Positions 46,455-55,184 of a stretch of 64,000 nucleotides of DNA are shown in pieces. The stretch's first letter is position 1. Each line of letters begins with the position of its first letter. Made by a program: the position numbers and the translations under genes. The stretch spans positions 38,816 through 102,815 of the forward strand of contig JAQBQL010000074.1 in assembly GCA_028287035.1 (NCBI GenBank). Reading direction: 5' to 3'. This DNA is from Labilithrix sp. GTDB taxonomy: Bacteria; Myxococcota; Polyangia; Polyangiales; Polyangiaceae. A model generated the notes under the pieces. It did no database searches. It was given only the letters and a program-made list of their open reading frames with translations, and had not been told where the DNA came from.

Positions 46455-46979
46455 TCACTCCTTGGAATCACATCCGCTCGTCTGGAGGCACTGCGACGCG
46501 GCCTGGCAGCCGGCGCTCGAGCACGCTGCGTCGGCCTGCGCATCGCAGGTGCCCGTGAGGCACTGCTCGCAGGCGGCGTCGGGGGCCGCGCCACCGCAGA
46601 ACGTCGCGGCGCAGACGCTCGCGCAGGCGCCGCCGGCCTCGCACGCGCAGGCGCCCCACGTCTGGTCGGCCGCCGCGAGCTGCCCGCCGCTGGGCGCGTC
46701 GCAGCACGAGAAGCACGCGTCGTAGCTGGTGGACGAGGAGCAGTCGGCGGCGGTCGGAGCCGGCGTGCTGCCGCCGGCGTCCGGGCTCGAGGTCGGGGTC
46801 GAGGAACCCGGGTTGCTGGGCGGCGTGCTGCTGTCGGCAGAATTCTTCGACGACGACGGCTTGTCGGTGCCTCCGGAGTTGTCGTCCTCGCCCTGGTCGG
46901 TGACGGTCGCGGGAGCGCTGCAGGCAACGGCGACGAGGGTGAGAGCGAGAGCGAAGAGCATGCGGGGCGAGCGGTTCAT
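46455..46979 (-). CDS. Cys-rich lipoprotein
   Basis: 174 aa. A signal peptide with lipobox VAVAC is followed by a Ser/Thr/Pro/Gly-rich linker (about 22-75), then a Cys-rich domain with about 17 cysteines (SYDACFSCCDAPSGGQ, CACEAGGACASVCAATFCGG). ATG 46979 has CGGAGGT about 5 nt upstream; an upstream GTG is in frame but lacks that. It is probably disulphide-bonded and located at the outer membrane. Function unknown. Confidence 0.8.
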   Translation of the reverse strand: MNRSPRMLFALALTLVAVACSAPATVTDQGEDDNSGGTDKPSSSKNSADSSTPPSNPGSSTPTSSPDAGGSTPAPTAADCSSSTSYDACFSCCDAPSGGQLAAADQTWGACACEAGGACASVCAATFCGGAAPDAACEQCLTGTCDAQADAACSSAGCQAASQCLQTSGCDSKE

Positions 46980-47229
46980 CGGGACCTCCGGGGTTGTGCC
47001 TCGACCCTGGTGCAGACCTCGGACCACGCGGGCCCCGATGTAGGCTCACCCCCATCCTGACGGCGTTTCGCAGGCGACAGTGCTCTGCGAGAGCCGATGA
47101 TCACGATCCAGGGGGGAGCCGCGGCCCCCTGGAAGGCGTGATCCGGCACCCTCGGAGCACTCCGCCGTGGCCGATCTCGCGTCGCCACGAAAACAGCGAT
47201 GCTCACGGAACAACAGGGCTGATCACCCC

Positions 47230-47246
47230 ACGGCACTGTCCTTGCG
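47230..47246 (+). promoter_or_regulatory. Sigma-54-type promoter of the Ser/Thr kinase operon
   Basis: ACGGCACTGTCCTTGCG has GGCAC and TTGC boxes with exact GG-N10-GC spacing (GG 47232-47233, GC 47244-47245). The predicted start near 47257 lies only 9 nt before ATG 47266. It fits because the operon encodes an FHA/AAA enhancer-binding-like protein, but that protein's own activity is doubtful. Confidence 0.5.
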
Positions 47247-47265
47247 TCAGTGGCCATCCGTGACG

Positions 47266-48813
47266 ATGACGGGAACCACGACGACGTTCGCAGCCCCTCG
47301 CAAGGCGGCGCCCCCCGCGGAGGCGTCGGGCGAGACCCTCGGCGGCGGCGAGCGCTACGAGCTGCTCGGTGAGATCGCGACCGGCGGCATGGCCACGGTC
47401 TACCTCGGTCGCCTCCGCCGTCCGATGGGCTTCGCGCGGCTCGTCGCCGTGAAATGCATGCACCCGCAGTACGCGAAGGACCCGTCGTTCGCGTCGATGT
47501 TCCTCGACGAGGCTCGCCTCACGGCGCGTCTCCGCCATCCCAACATCGTCCCGACGCTCGACATCGTCGCCGACGGCGGCCACCTGCTCATCGTCATGGA
47601 GTACGTCGAGGGCGAGTCGCTCTCGTCGCTCCTCCGCCTCGTGGGCGACGCCGGCGACCGCATCCCGGTGAACGTGGCCTGCGCGATCATCCACGATCTC
47701 CTCCTCGGGCTGCACGAGGCTCACGAGGCGACCGACGACGACGGCGCTCCTCTTTCGATCGTGCACCGCGACGTGTCTCCCCAGAACGTCCTCGTCGGGC
47801 TCGACGGCCTCGCCCGCGTGCTCGACTTCGGCGTCGCGAAGGCGCGCAGCCGCGTCCACCACAGCAACGAGGGCGAGATCAAGGGCAAGCTCCCGTACAT
47901 GCCGCCCGAGCAGCTGTTCGGCGAGGGCGTCGACCGCCGCTGCGACGTGTACGCGGCCGGCGTCCTCCTCTGGGAGGCGCTCGTCGGGCGCCGCCTCTTC
48001 GAGGGCGGCAGCGAGGAGTCGCTCGTGCGCCGGATCGATGCTGGCGACGTCGCCGCGCCGAGCACCCTGGCGAGCGGCATCTCGCCCGAGCTCGACGCGC
48101 TCGTCCTCCGCGCGCTCTGCAACGACGCGGACGGCCGCTTCCCGACCGCGCTCGCGATGGCCGAGGCGCTCTCCACGATCACGACGCTGCCGCCGCGCAC
48201 CGAGATCTCGGCCTTCATCAAGCGGTTCGCGCCGCCGCGCACGCTCCCGGGGGATGCCCCCGCCTCGTCGCTCGCCCTCGCCTCCGAGTCGGGGAGCCGC
48301 GGCGCGCTGGTCCGCGTCCTCGAGCGCGCCACGCAAGCGGCGGCGCCGTTCCCGTCGACGCCGCGCGCGTCGCGCCCCAGCCTCGTCGGCGTCGAGACCG
48401 CCCCCCGGCCCGTCGCTCCGCCGACCTCCCGCCTCACGATGCTCTTCGGGGTCATCTCGTTCGCGCTCGCCGGCGTCCTCGTCGGTCGCACGATGCAGCC
48501 GGAGACCGCGCACGCCGAGGCCGCACATCACGCGGCGGCGACGACGATCAGTGCCGCGTCGGTGGTCCTCCCCCAGCCGGTGCCCGCCGTCACGACGGTT
48601 GCCGTCGGCGACGAGAGCGCCGCGGCCGTCGCGACCGTCACCCGCCCCACGGCCCGGAAGCCCGCCGCCCCGCTGGCCGCGAAGCCTGCGGCGAGCACCG
48701 CCGTCGCGCCCGCCGTCGTACCGCCGCCCGCGGCCGACGCGACGGTCTCGTGCCGCGTCCCGTACGTCGTCGATGGCGAAGGCCACCGCCACTACAAGGT
48801 GGAGTGCCTGTGA
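47266..48813 (+). CDS. PknB-type Ser/Thr protein kinase, membrane-anchored
   Basis: 515 aa. The kinase domain (about 25-285) has the Gly loop GEIATGGMATVYLGRL, catalytic Lys VAVKCM, HRDVSPQNVLV, DFGVAKA and a PPEQ motif. A linker follows, then a membrane segment (MLFGVISFALAGVLVG, about 385-405), an Ala/Val/Pro-rich extracytoplasmic part and a short Cys-containing end (SCRVPYVVDGEGHRHYKVECL). ATG 47266 is chosen; no ribosome site is seen. It overlaps the next gene (GTGA) and so begins a coupled cluster. Confidence 0.93.
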   Translation: MTGTTTTFAAPRKAAPPAEASGETLGGGERYELLGEIATGGMATVYLGRLRRPMGFARLVAVKCMHPQYAKDPSFASMFLDEARLTARLRHPNIVPTLDIVADGGHLLIVMEYVEGESLSSLLRLVGDAGDRIPVNVACAIIHDLLLGLHEAHEATDDDGAPLSIVHRDVSPQNVLVGLDGLARVLDFGVAKARSRVHHSNEGEIKGKLPYMPPEQLFGEGVDRRCDVYAAGVLLWEALVGRRLFEGGSEESLVRRIDAGDVAAPSTLASGISPELDALVLRALCNDADGRFPTALAMAEALSTITTLPPRTEISAFIKRFAPPRTLPGDAPASSLALASESGSRGALVRVLERATQAAAPFPSTPRASRPSLVGVETAPRPVAPPTSRLTMLFGVISFALAGVLVGRTMQPETAHAEAAHHAAATTISAASVVLPQPVPAVTTVAVGDESAAAVATVTRPTARKPAAPLAAKPAASTAVAPAVVPPPAADATVSCRVPYVVDGEGHRHYKVECL

Positions 48814-49580
48814 GCGGCCGCCGCCTCGTGACGGCCGGCCTGCTCCTCGGCGCTCTGACCTCGGCCGGAGCGGCACGCGCCGACGACGTCGCGAGCACGA
48901 AGGCCGCCTGCGTCGCGCAGCTGGATCGCGCGCAGGCCCTGCAGAGCGCCCGCAAGCTCGAAGGCGCGCGCGCCGAGTACCTCGCGTGCACCGCCGACGC
49001 GTGCCCCGAGCTGGTGCGTGAAGACTGCACGCGTTCGCTGGTGGAGCTCGATCGCTCGCTCCCCACGCTGGTGTTCGCGGCGCGCGAGGGAGGCCGCGAC
49101 CTCGTCGACGTGCGCGTCCTCCTCGACGGACGCGCGGTCGCATCGGCGCTCGACGGTCACGCGGTCCCGGTCGATCCCGGGCTGCACAGCGCCCGGTTCG
49201 AGCGGCCCGGCGGCGGGACCGTGGAGATCGGCATCGTGGCGCGCGAGGGCGAGAAGAACCGCGCGGTCAGCGCCTCGTTCCCCGCGCCGCTCGCGCCGTC
49301 TCCCGCGCCCGTGAAGCCGAGGACCGAGTCCGGACGCTTCCCGACCCTCCCCGTCGTTCTCGGCGGCGCGGGCCTGCTCGCCCTCGGCGGATCGTTCTAC
49401 CTCCGCCTCGACGCCAACGCCGATGCCGCGCGCCTCCACGAGACGTGCGCCCCCGCGTGTGACTCGTCGGCGCGTGACTCGCTCGGCGACAAGCTCGTCG
49501 TGGCGAACGTCGCGCTCGGCGTGGGGCTCGGCGCCCTCGCGCTCGCCGCTGCCACCTGGCTCTTCGACCCCCGACGCTGA
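48810..49580 (+). CDS. Secreted/periplasmic protein with a C-terminal membrane anchor
   Basis: 256 aa from GTG 48810, overlapping the kinase stop. A signal peptide (LVTAGLLLGALTSAGAARA) precedes a Cys-containing helical domain (CVAQLDRAQALQSARKLEGARAEYLACTADACPELVREDC), a beta-rich PEGA-like part (VRVLLDGRAVASALDGHAVPVDPGLHSARFERPGG), and two membrane segments with a CAPACDSS loop. This architecture is common in myxobacterial kinase clusters; it could sense or present a periplasmic signal. No enzymatic motif. Confidence 0.72.
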   Translation: MSGRRLVTAGLLLGALTSAGAARADDVASTKAACVAQLDRAQALQSARKLEGARAEYLACTADACPELVREDCTRSLVELDRSLPTLVFAAREGGRDLVDVRVLLDGRAVASALDGHAVPVDPGLHSARFERPGGGTVEIGIVAREGEKNRAVSASFPAPLAPSPAPVKPRTESGRFPTLPVVLGGAGLLALGGSFYLRLDANADAARLHETCAPACDSSARDSLGDKLVVANVALGVGLGALALAAATWLFDPRR

Positions 49581-49614
49581 CGCTGACGCTGACCTGAAAG
49601 AGGCTCATCCCATC

Positions 49615-50919
49615 ATGGACCGTTCGTTCGTTTCTCGCCCCGGTGACATCGCAACTCTTCGTCGCGAACGCTTCGCGCGCCCCAAGCCGACCGGCGATGC
49701 CGCGTCGACGTTCGTGCTCGCCGTCGTCGAGGGCCCGGACACCGGCCTCGTCATCACGCTGGACGCGAGCGGGCCGCGCGCGCTCCTCGGGCAGAGCCCG
49801 GTCTGCTCGCTGCGCCTCACCGATCCCGAGGTCTCCCGCCGTCATGCGTCGCTCGCCGTCACCTCGACGCACCTCCAGCTCATCGAGCTGGGCTCGACGA
49901 ACGGCACGACGGTGAACGGCGTCAGCGTGAAGGAGGCGAGCCTCCACGGGGGCGAGGCGATCCGCGTCGGCCGCACCGTCATCAAGGTGCAGCGCGAGGC
50001 GCCCCGCTTCGTCGAGCTCGCCCAGGCCGCGTCGTTCGGGCGCGTCACCGGCGCGAGCTCGGCGATGAAGAAGCTGTACCCGGTGCTCGCGAGCCTCGCC
50101 GCCACCGACAAGGCGATCCTCCTCGAAGGCGAGGCCGGCACCGGCAAGGAGCTCGTTGCCGAGGAGCTCCACCTCGCGAGCCGCCGCAAGGACGCGCCCT
50201 TCGTGACGCTCGACGCGAGCGCGCTGCCGACCCAGGAGCTCGAGGGCCGCCTCTTCGGCGCCGCCGGTGAGCCGGGCCTGGTCGAGCAGGCGCGCGGCGG
50301 CACGCTGTTCGTCAACGAGGTCGGCAACCTCTCGCGCGACGTGCAAGCCAGGCTGAAGGATCTGGTCGGCGCGGGCGAGGTCCGCGTCATCGCCGGCACG
50401 CGCCGCGATCTCGACCGTGACGTCGCGAGCGGCCGCTTCGCCGACGATCTCTTCTTCGCGCTGGCCGGCGGTCGCGTGGAGCTGCCGCCGCTCCGCGAGC
50501 GTGACGGTGACGTCGCGCTCCTCGCCGCGCACTTCTGGAGCGAGCTCGCCGAGAACGGTGCCGACGCGGAAGCCGAAGCCTCCGGGCTCCCCGAGGACTT
50601 CCTCCCGCGCTTCGAGCACTACCCGTGGCCCGGCAACGTCCGCGAGCTGAAGTCGGCGGTCGTCGCGCGCAAGACGCTCGGCGAGCTCGGCCAGGCCTAC
50701 CGCTCCGAGGAGGCGAAGAACGCCGGCCTCGACTTCATGAGCGCGGTCATCGAGGACGACCTCCCCTTCCCGAGCGCCCGCGAGCGCGTGGTGAAGGAGT
50801 TCGAGCGGCGCTACGTCGAGCGCGTCCTCGCGCGCCACGGGGGCAGCGTGACGAAGGCGGCCCGCGCCAGCGGCGTCGCCCACCGGTACTTCCAGCTGAT
50901 CCGCGCGCGGCTCAAGTGA
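49615..50919 (+). CDS. FHA-AAA+-Fis protein, degenerate sigma-54-activator type
   Basis: 434 aa. An FHA phosphothreonine-binding domain (about 40-125: GQSPVCSLRLTDPEVSRRHASL, LGSTNGTTVNG) precedes an AAA+ domain with Walker A GEAGTGKE (about 172). The GAFTGA loop is missing and Walker B reads TLFVNEVGNL, with Asn for Asp. A Fis-like helix-turn-helix ends VAHRYFQLIRARLK. FHA domains would read kinase-phosphorylated targets, fitting the adjacent kinase. Loss of both sigma-54-contact and Walker B residues suggests a DNA-binding or inhibitory role rather than activation. ATG 49615. Confidence 0.87.
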   Translation: MDRSFVSRPGDIATLRRERFARPKPTGDAASTFVLAVVEGPDTGLVITLDASGPRALLGQSPVCSLRLTDPEVSRRHASLAVTSTHLQLIELGSTNGTTVNGVSVKEASLHGGEAIRVGRTVIKVQREAPRFVELAQAASFGRVTGASSAMKKLYPVLASLAATDKAILLEGEAGTGKELVAEELHLASRRKDAPFVTLDASALPTQELEGRLFGAAGEPGLVEQARGGTLFVNEVGNLSRDVQARLKDLVGAGEVRVIAGTRRDLDRDVASGRFADDLFFALAGGRVELPPLRERDGDVALLAAHFWSELAENGADAEAEASGLPEDFLPRFEHYPWPGNVRELKSAVVARKTLGELGQAYRSEEAKNAGLDFMSAVIEDDLPFPSARERVVKEFERRYVERVLARHGGSVTKAARASGVAHRYFQLIRARLK

Positions 50920-52523
50920 CGAGGCGCGCCCTCCTCGTCGCTGCCCTGCTCGCCGCTCCGGCGTGCGCGGCGCCGTCGTCCTTCGACGGTGTCACGGGCG
51001 GCGTCAGGGAGGACGACACGCTCGAGGCGCCGCGGCCCGTCTCACCGGTCTCGGTGTCGATGGTCGCGTCCTCGCGCCCGCGGCTCACCTGGTCGCTCGC
51101 CCGCGGCGCGACGGGCGCGGTGGTCGAGCTCGCGCGGACGCGCGACTTCGCGAAGGAGGTGAAGACCTTCTCCGCCGCCGGCTCCGAGCTGAAGGTGCCC
51201 GCGGACCTCGAGCCCGGCATCTGGTTCTGGCGCCTCGGCAGCGCGGCCGGCGCGGCGGTCGGCACGAAGCGCAGCGTCGTGTGGGAGGTGCTCGCGCGGG
51301 GGCCCGCGGCGCATGGCGAGTCGGACGCGCCCTCGCGCGGCCTCGTCGACATGAACGGCGACGGCCTCGCCGATCTGCTCGTCGCCGCCACCGCCGACGA
51401 CAGCGGCGACGCGTCGCCCGTCGTGCTGTTCTACCCGGGCACCGCCGACCGCGGCTTTTCGAGCGGCGGCAAGGAAGGCTTCCTCGGCGTCAGCGGCTCG
51501 GCGTACGACGGCCCGATCAGCCTCGGCGGCGGCACCGATCTCGACGGCGACGGGTACACCGATCTGCTGGAAGCCGGCAGCTACGCGCACGTCGACCAGG
51601 GCGCCACGTGGTTCGACGCGAGCGTCACGTACGCGACCGGCGGCCGTTCCGACCTCACCTTCGATCTCGACCGGGGCGGACCCCTCTTCACCGGCGCGCC
51701 GTCCAGCGGCGTCCCCTCGGTCCGGGAGGGCGGCGACGTCGACGGGGACGGCTACGGCGACGCGGTCGTGGGCATGGATGACGTCGGTTACGTCGTGCTC
51801 GGCGCAGTGGCCACGCTCTCCAGCCAGCCGGCGCTCCTGCCGATCGGACCGGGCGCGAACGTCGGCGCCCCCGGGACGACGCGCGTCGCCTTCGGCGGCT
51901 TCGACGCGAACGGCGACGGCCTCTCGGACGTGGCGTTCTCCTTCGCGAGCGCCTACGAGCCGAGCGCCCGCGCGTTCGTGGCGCCCGGCGATCGGGGCGA
52001 GCGCGTCGCTGCGCCCACGATGCTCGACGCTCCGGAGGCGAAGCGGGCCGTCGCCTTTGCGGCGGGCGACTTCGACGGCGACGGCCTCGACGACCTCGCC
52101 GTCACGACGCCGCTGTCCGGCGCCTCGCGCCTCTGCGTCTGGTACGGCCGTCGGGACACGCTGCTCGCCGCCGGCCCGTGCCTCACCGCGGGGCCGGGCG
52201 AGGTCGACCTCGGCGCGAGCCTCACCGCCGCGGACCTCGAGGGCGACGGCGTCGACGAGCTCCTCGCCTCGGTGATGGTCGGCGGAGTCGCAGGCGTACG
52301 CGTCGTGCGCATCGTGGCCGGTGCGGCGAGCGCGTCCGCGATCGGCGACCCCGGCCTCGGCGTGCGCCTCACCACGATCTGGCCGGGCCGCCCGGGAAAG
52401 GCGCGCTGGGCGGCGGCGGCCGCGGACGGGACCCGCATCGCGATCTACGAGGGCACGGTGCTGCAGGAGACGCTCGCCGGGCCTCCTGGCACGGTGTCCG
52501 GCTTCGGCCGAGGGCTTCGCTGA
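50916..52523 (+). CDS. FG-GAP repeat lipoprotein
   Basis: 535 aa from GTG 50916 (GTGA overlap). A lipobox-like PACA signal is followed by a beta-sandwich-like segment and several FG-GAP/VCBS repeats with calcium-binding loops (DMNGDGLADLLVA, DLDGDGYTDLLEA, DVDGDGYGDAVVG, DANGDGLSDVAFS, DFDGDGLDDLAVT, DLEGDGVDELLAS). These form an integrin-like beta-propeller. It is the last member of the coupled kinase cluster and is probably exposed on the outer membrane, where it could be a signal input. Confidence 0.85.
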   Translation: MTRRALLVAALLAAPACAAPSSFDGVTGGVREDDTLEAPRPVSPVSVSMVASSRPRLTWSLARGATGAVVELARTRDFAKEVKTFSAAGSELKVPADLEPGIWFWRLGSAAGAAVGTKRSVVWEVLARGPAAHGESDAPSRGLVDMNGDGLADLLVAATADDSGDASPVVLFYPGTADRGFSSGGKEGFLGVSGSAYDGPISLGGGTDLDGDGYTDLLEAGSYAHVDQGATWFDASVTYATGGRSDLTFDLDRGGPLFTGAPSSGVPSVREGGDVDGDGYGDAVVGMDDVGYVVLGAVATLSSQPALLPIGPGANVGAPGTTRVAFGGFDANGDGLSDVAFSFASAYEPSARAFVAPGDRGERVAAPTMLDAPEAKRAVAFAAGDFDGDGLDDLAVTTPLSGASRLCVWYGRRDTLLAAGPCLTAGPGEVDLGASLTAADLEGDGVDELLASVMVGGVAGVRVVRIVAGAASASAIGDPGLGVRLTTIWPGRPGKARWAAAAADGTRIAIYEGTVLQETLAGPPGTVSGFGRGLR

Positions 52524-52576
52524 TCGGAAGCGCTCTCGCGCCGCCGCGGTCCGTCGTAAGATGCGAGGCGAGACCC

Positions 52577-53299
52577 ATGTTCGAGGACATCGACGACAAC
52601 AAGGAACCCCGCAGCGCCCCGCAGACGTTGTCGATCGATCGCGCGTCGAGCGATCGCCTCCTCGTCTACGCCATCTGGACCCGCAACGAGGCGGTCGGGC
52701 TCGGCCCGGAGCAGTCGTGGGCGGTGCTCGCCGAGCGCTACCCGGAGGATGCCCGCTTTCTCCTGTTCCGCGCCTACGAGGAGCTCGCGTCGGGCAAGAG
52801 CAGCGCCTGGACGCCCACCACCTTCCTCGCCGAGGTCCGCAAGGTGCTCGACGGCTCGGGCGGACGGCTGAACCCCGAGGTCCGCGATCTCGTCGCGCTC
52901 GCCGAGGACGAGCTGCACCCCCTCGGCGAGGAGGACGCCGCGCGCCTCGACCGGATCCGCGCGCGCGTCGGTCTCCGCTCCGGCGATCCGGACGCGGCCC
53001 GTAAACGGCTCCAGCGCTTCGCGTCGGACGTCGTTCGCGAGCTCCACGACCGGACGAGCGGGGGCAAGCCCATCGGCCGGACCATCGCGTCCATCCCGGC
53101 GAGCGCGGCGCCGAGCGAGTGGAAGACGCAGCTCGCCGCCGCCAAGGGCGCGCGCACCACGTACGCGGCGACCGCGAAGGTTGCCGCGGGCGACGTCGTG
53201 GAGCACCCCAAGTTCGGCGCCGGGGTCGTCATCGGCGTCGAGCCGGGGCGGGCCAACATCCTCTTCGAGTCGGGCGCCCGGAAGCTGCTCGCCGGCTGA
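52577..53299 (+). CDS. Protein with C-terminal PcrA/CarD-like Tudor domain
   Basis: 240 aa. The N-terminal 190 residues are helical (LLVYAIWTRNEAVGLGPEQSWAVLAERYPEDARFLLFRAYEELASG) without a recognised family. The C-terminus KVAAGDVVEHPKFGAGVVIGVEPGRANILFESGARKLLAG is the small SH3/Tudor-like domain that ends UvrD/PcrA helicases and binds RNA polymerase. It lies upstream of rpoZ, which makes an RNA-polymerase-related role attractive but unproven. Confidence 0.7.
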   Translation: MFEDIDDNKEPRSAPQTLSIDRASSDRLLVYAIWTRNEAVGLGPEQSWAVLAERYPEDARFLLFRAYEELASGKSSAWTPTTFLAEVRKVLDGSGGRLNPEVRDLVALAEDELHPLGEEDAARLDRIRARVGLRSGDPDAARKRLQRFASDVVRELHDRTSGGKPIGRTIASIPASAAPSEWKTQLAAAKGARTTYAATAKVAAGDVVEHPKFGAGVVIGVEPGRANILFESGARKLLAG

Positions 53300-53382
53300 A
53301 CCCGGCAAGCGGACGAGATCACTATCATTTCCGAAAAGCTTGCGGCGATCCGGGCTGACGACTAGGTTTCGCTCCCCCCCGG

Positions 53383-53399
53383 CGAGCCGCTTTGGCTCG
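53383..53399 (+). promoter_or_regulatory. Hairpin in the rpoZ leader
   Basis: CGAGCC-GCTTT-GGCTCG is a perfect 6-bp stem with a 5-nt loop, 27 bp before the rpoZ ATG. It could be a 5' stability or control element. Confidence 0.3.
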
Positions 53400-53425
53400 T
53401 TCGGCTTCGTAAGCGAGAGTCAGCC

Positions 53426-53668
53426 ATGGCGCGCGTCACCGTCGAAGATTGCTTGGAGCGTGAAGAGAACCGTTTCGCGCTGGTCATCCTGGCAGCGCGC
53501 CGCACCCGCCAGCTGATGAAGGGCGCCGCGCCCCTCGTCCACTCGAAGAACAAGGCGGCCGTCACGGCGCTGCGCGAGATCGCGACCGGCAAGGTCCACT
53601 TCGACCGCACGAGCAACGAGGTCGTCCAGGAGTGGATCGACCACGTCGCGCGTAGCGGCATCTACTGA
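53426..53668 (+). CDS. rpoZ: RNA polymerase omega subunit
   Basis: 80 aa. [29 protein letters not shown] is the conserved omega N-terminus; [16 protein letters not shown] follows. Omega assists assembly of beta-prime and can mediate ppGpp response. The stop overlaps a possible CTG start of the following methyltransferase (CTGA). The upstream gap holds a perfect stem-loop (53383-53399). Confidence 0.95.
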   Translation: MARVTVEDCLEREENRFALVILAARRTRQLMKGAAPLVHSKNKAAVTALREIATGKVHFDRTSNEVVQEWIDHVARSGIY

Positions 53669-53802
53669 AAGCGTCCCGTTCCCCCAGCCCGCGCGCCCCG
53701 ACACGAGGTCGCACGCGGGACAGGGAGCTCGAAGCCGGCGCGACCGCCCACTTCGACGACCCGGATTACTACGCGCAGAGCTACGCCACGCGCCGCGAGG
53801 AC

Positions 53803-54501
53803 GTGGCGTTCTACACGCGTCTTGCCGAGAAGCACGAGCACACGCTCGAGTACGGCATCGGGAGCGGGCGCATCGCCATCCCGATCGCGCGTGCCGGCGG
53901 CCGTGTGACCGGCATCGACATGTCGGCCGCGATGCTCGCCGACCTGAAGGCGCGCCTCCTGCGTCAACCCATCGAGCTCCGGCGACGCATCAAGACGCGC
54001 AAGGGCGACATGCGGAAGGTGAAGCTCGGCGCGCGCTTTCCGCTCGTGATCTGTCCGTTCAACACGGTCCTCCACCTCTATTCTCGTGAGGACGTGGAAC
54101 AGTGGCTCGCGCGCGTTCGCGAGCACCTGCTTCCGCGAGGAGAGCTCGTGATGGATTTGTCGATGCCGATCCTGGAGGACCTCGCCGATCCGCCGGGCAC
54201 CTCGTACGCGATGCGACCCTTCACGCATCCGTCGGCGGGTCCGGTCGGGTATCGCGAGATCTTCGACTACGATCGCGTGCGGCAGATCCTCTTCGTGTCG
54301 ATGTGCTTCGAGCCGAAGACGCCGGACCGTGAGCCGTTCGTCGTGCCGCTCGCGCACCGGCAGTACTTCCCGCGCGAGTTCGAGATGCTGCTCCACTACA
54401 ACGGCTTCGAGACCGAGCGCATCGAGGGCGACTTCCACGGCGGGCCGCTCGCGCAGGACTCCGACACGATGATCTTCCACGCCCGCCGGAGGCGCGCGTG
54501 A
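53803..54501 (+). CDS. Class I SAM-dependent methyltransferase
   Basis: 232 aa from GTG 53803. Motif I is EYGIGSGRIAIPIARAG, then GIDMSAAMLADL, KGDMRKVKL, and VICPFNTVLHL; a conserved C-terminal half follows. The in-frame region upstream, back to 53656, encodes ATAHFDDPDYYAQSYATRREDVAFY, which looks like the family's real N-terminus, but no ATG, GTG or TTG exists there. A CTG overlapping the rpoZ stop (53665) is a possible start. The substrate is unknown. It overlaps yggS by 4 nt. Confidence 0.8.
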   Translation: MAFYTRLAEKHEHTLEYGIGSGRIAIPIARAGGRVTGIDMSAAMLADLKARLLRQPIELRRRIKTRKGDMRKVKLGARFPLVICPFNTVLHLYSREDVEQWLARVREHLLPRGELVMDLSMPILEDLADPPGTSYAMRPFTHPSAGPVGYREIFDYDRVRQILFVSMCFEPKTPDREPFVVPLAHRQYFPREFEMLLHYNGFETERIEGDFHGGPLAQDSDTMIFHARRRRA

Positions 54502-55175
54502 CGATCGCCGACGCGCTCGCGCAGGTCAGGGACCGCATCGATCGCGCGGCCCGTGCTGCCTCGCGCGAACCGGCCGAGATCAGGCTCATCGCGGTGTCGA
54601 AGACGAAGCCCGCCGACGACATCCGCGAGGCGTATGCCGCCGGGCAGCGCGACTTCGGCGAGAACTACGCGCAGGAGCTCGCGGTTAAGGCCGAGGAGCT
54701 CGCGGACCTCATCGAGATCCGCTGGCACTTCATCGGGCACCTGCAGACGAACAAGGCGCGCTACGTCGCGAAGGTCGCGCACGTCATCCACGCCATCGAC
54801 GGGCCGGCGCTCGTGAAGGAGCTCGGCAAGCGCCTCGTCAAGGCCGAGCGCGGCGAGCCACTGCCGGTGCTCGTCGAGGTGAACGTGGGCGGCGAGGCCC
54901 AGAAGCACGGCGCCTCCGCCGGTGAGCTGGCGTCGGTGCTCGCGGCGGTCGACGCCGAGCCGACGCTGCGCCTTCGCGGGCTCATGACGATGCCGCCCAA
55001 CGACCTCGAGGGCGCGCGCCGCGCCTTCGAGGCGCTGGCGTCGCTGCGCAGCCTGCACGGCGGGCGGTCGCGTCTTCCCGAGCTCTCCATGGGGATGAGC
55101 GACGACCTCGAGGTCGCGGTCGCGTGCGGCGCCACGCTGGTCCGCGTCGGCAGCGCGATCTTCGGCGCGCGCTGA
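54498..55175 (+). CDS. yggS: YggS/PLPBP family pyridoxal-phosphate-binding protein
   Basis: 225 aa from GTG 54498 (GTGA overlap). RLIAVSKTKPADDIREAYAAGQRDFGENYAQEL carries the PLP Lys; WHFIGHLQTNK, RLRGLMTMPP and ELSMGMSDDLEVAV follow. YggS maintains PLP and amino-acid homeostasis and has no known enzymatic activity. It is coupled to the methyltransferase. Confidence 0.95.
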   Translation: MTIADALAQVRDRIDRAARAASREPAEIRLIAVSKTKPADDIREAYAAGQRDFGENYAQELAVKAEELADLIEIRWHFIGHLQTNKARYVAKVAHVIHAIDGPALVKELGKRLVKAERGEPLPVLVEVNVGGEAQKHGASAGELASVLAAVDAEPTLRLRGLMTMPPNDLEGARRAFEALASLRSLHGGRSRLPELSMGMSDDLEVAVACGATLVRVGSAIFGAR

Positions 55176-55184
55176 GCCGAGCGC

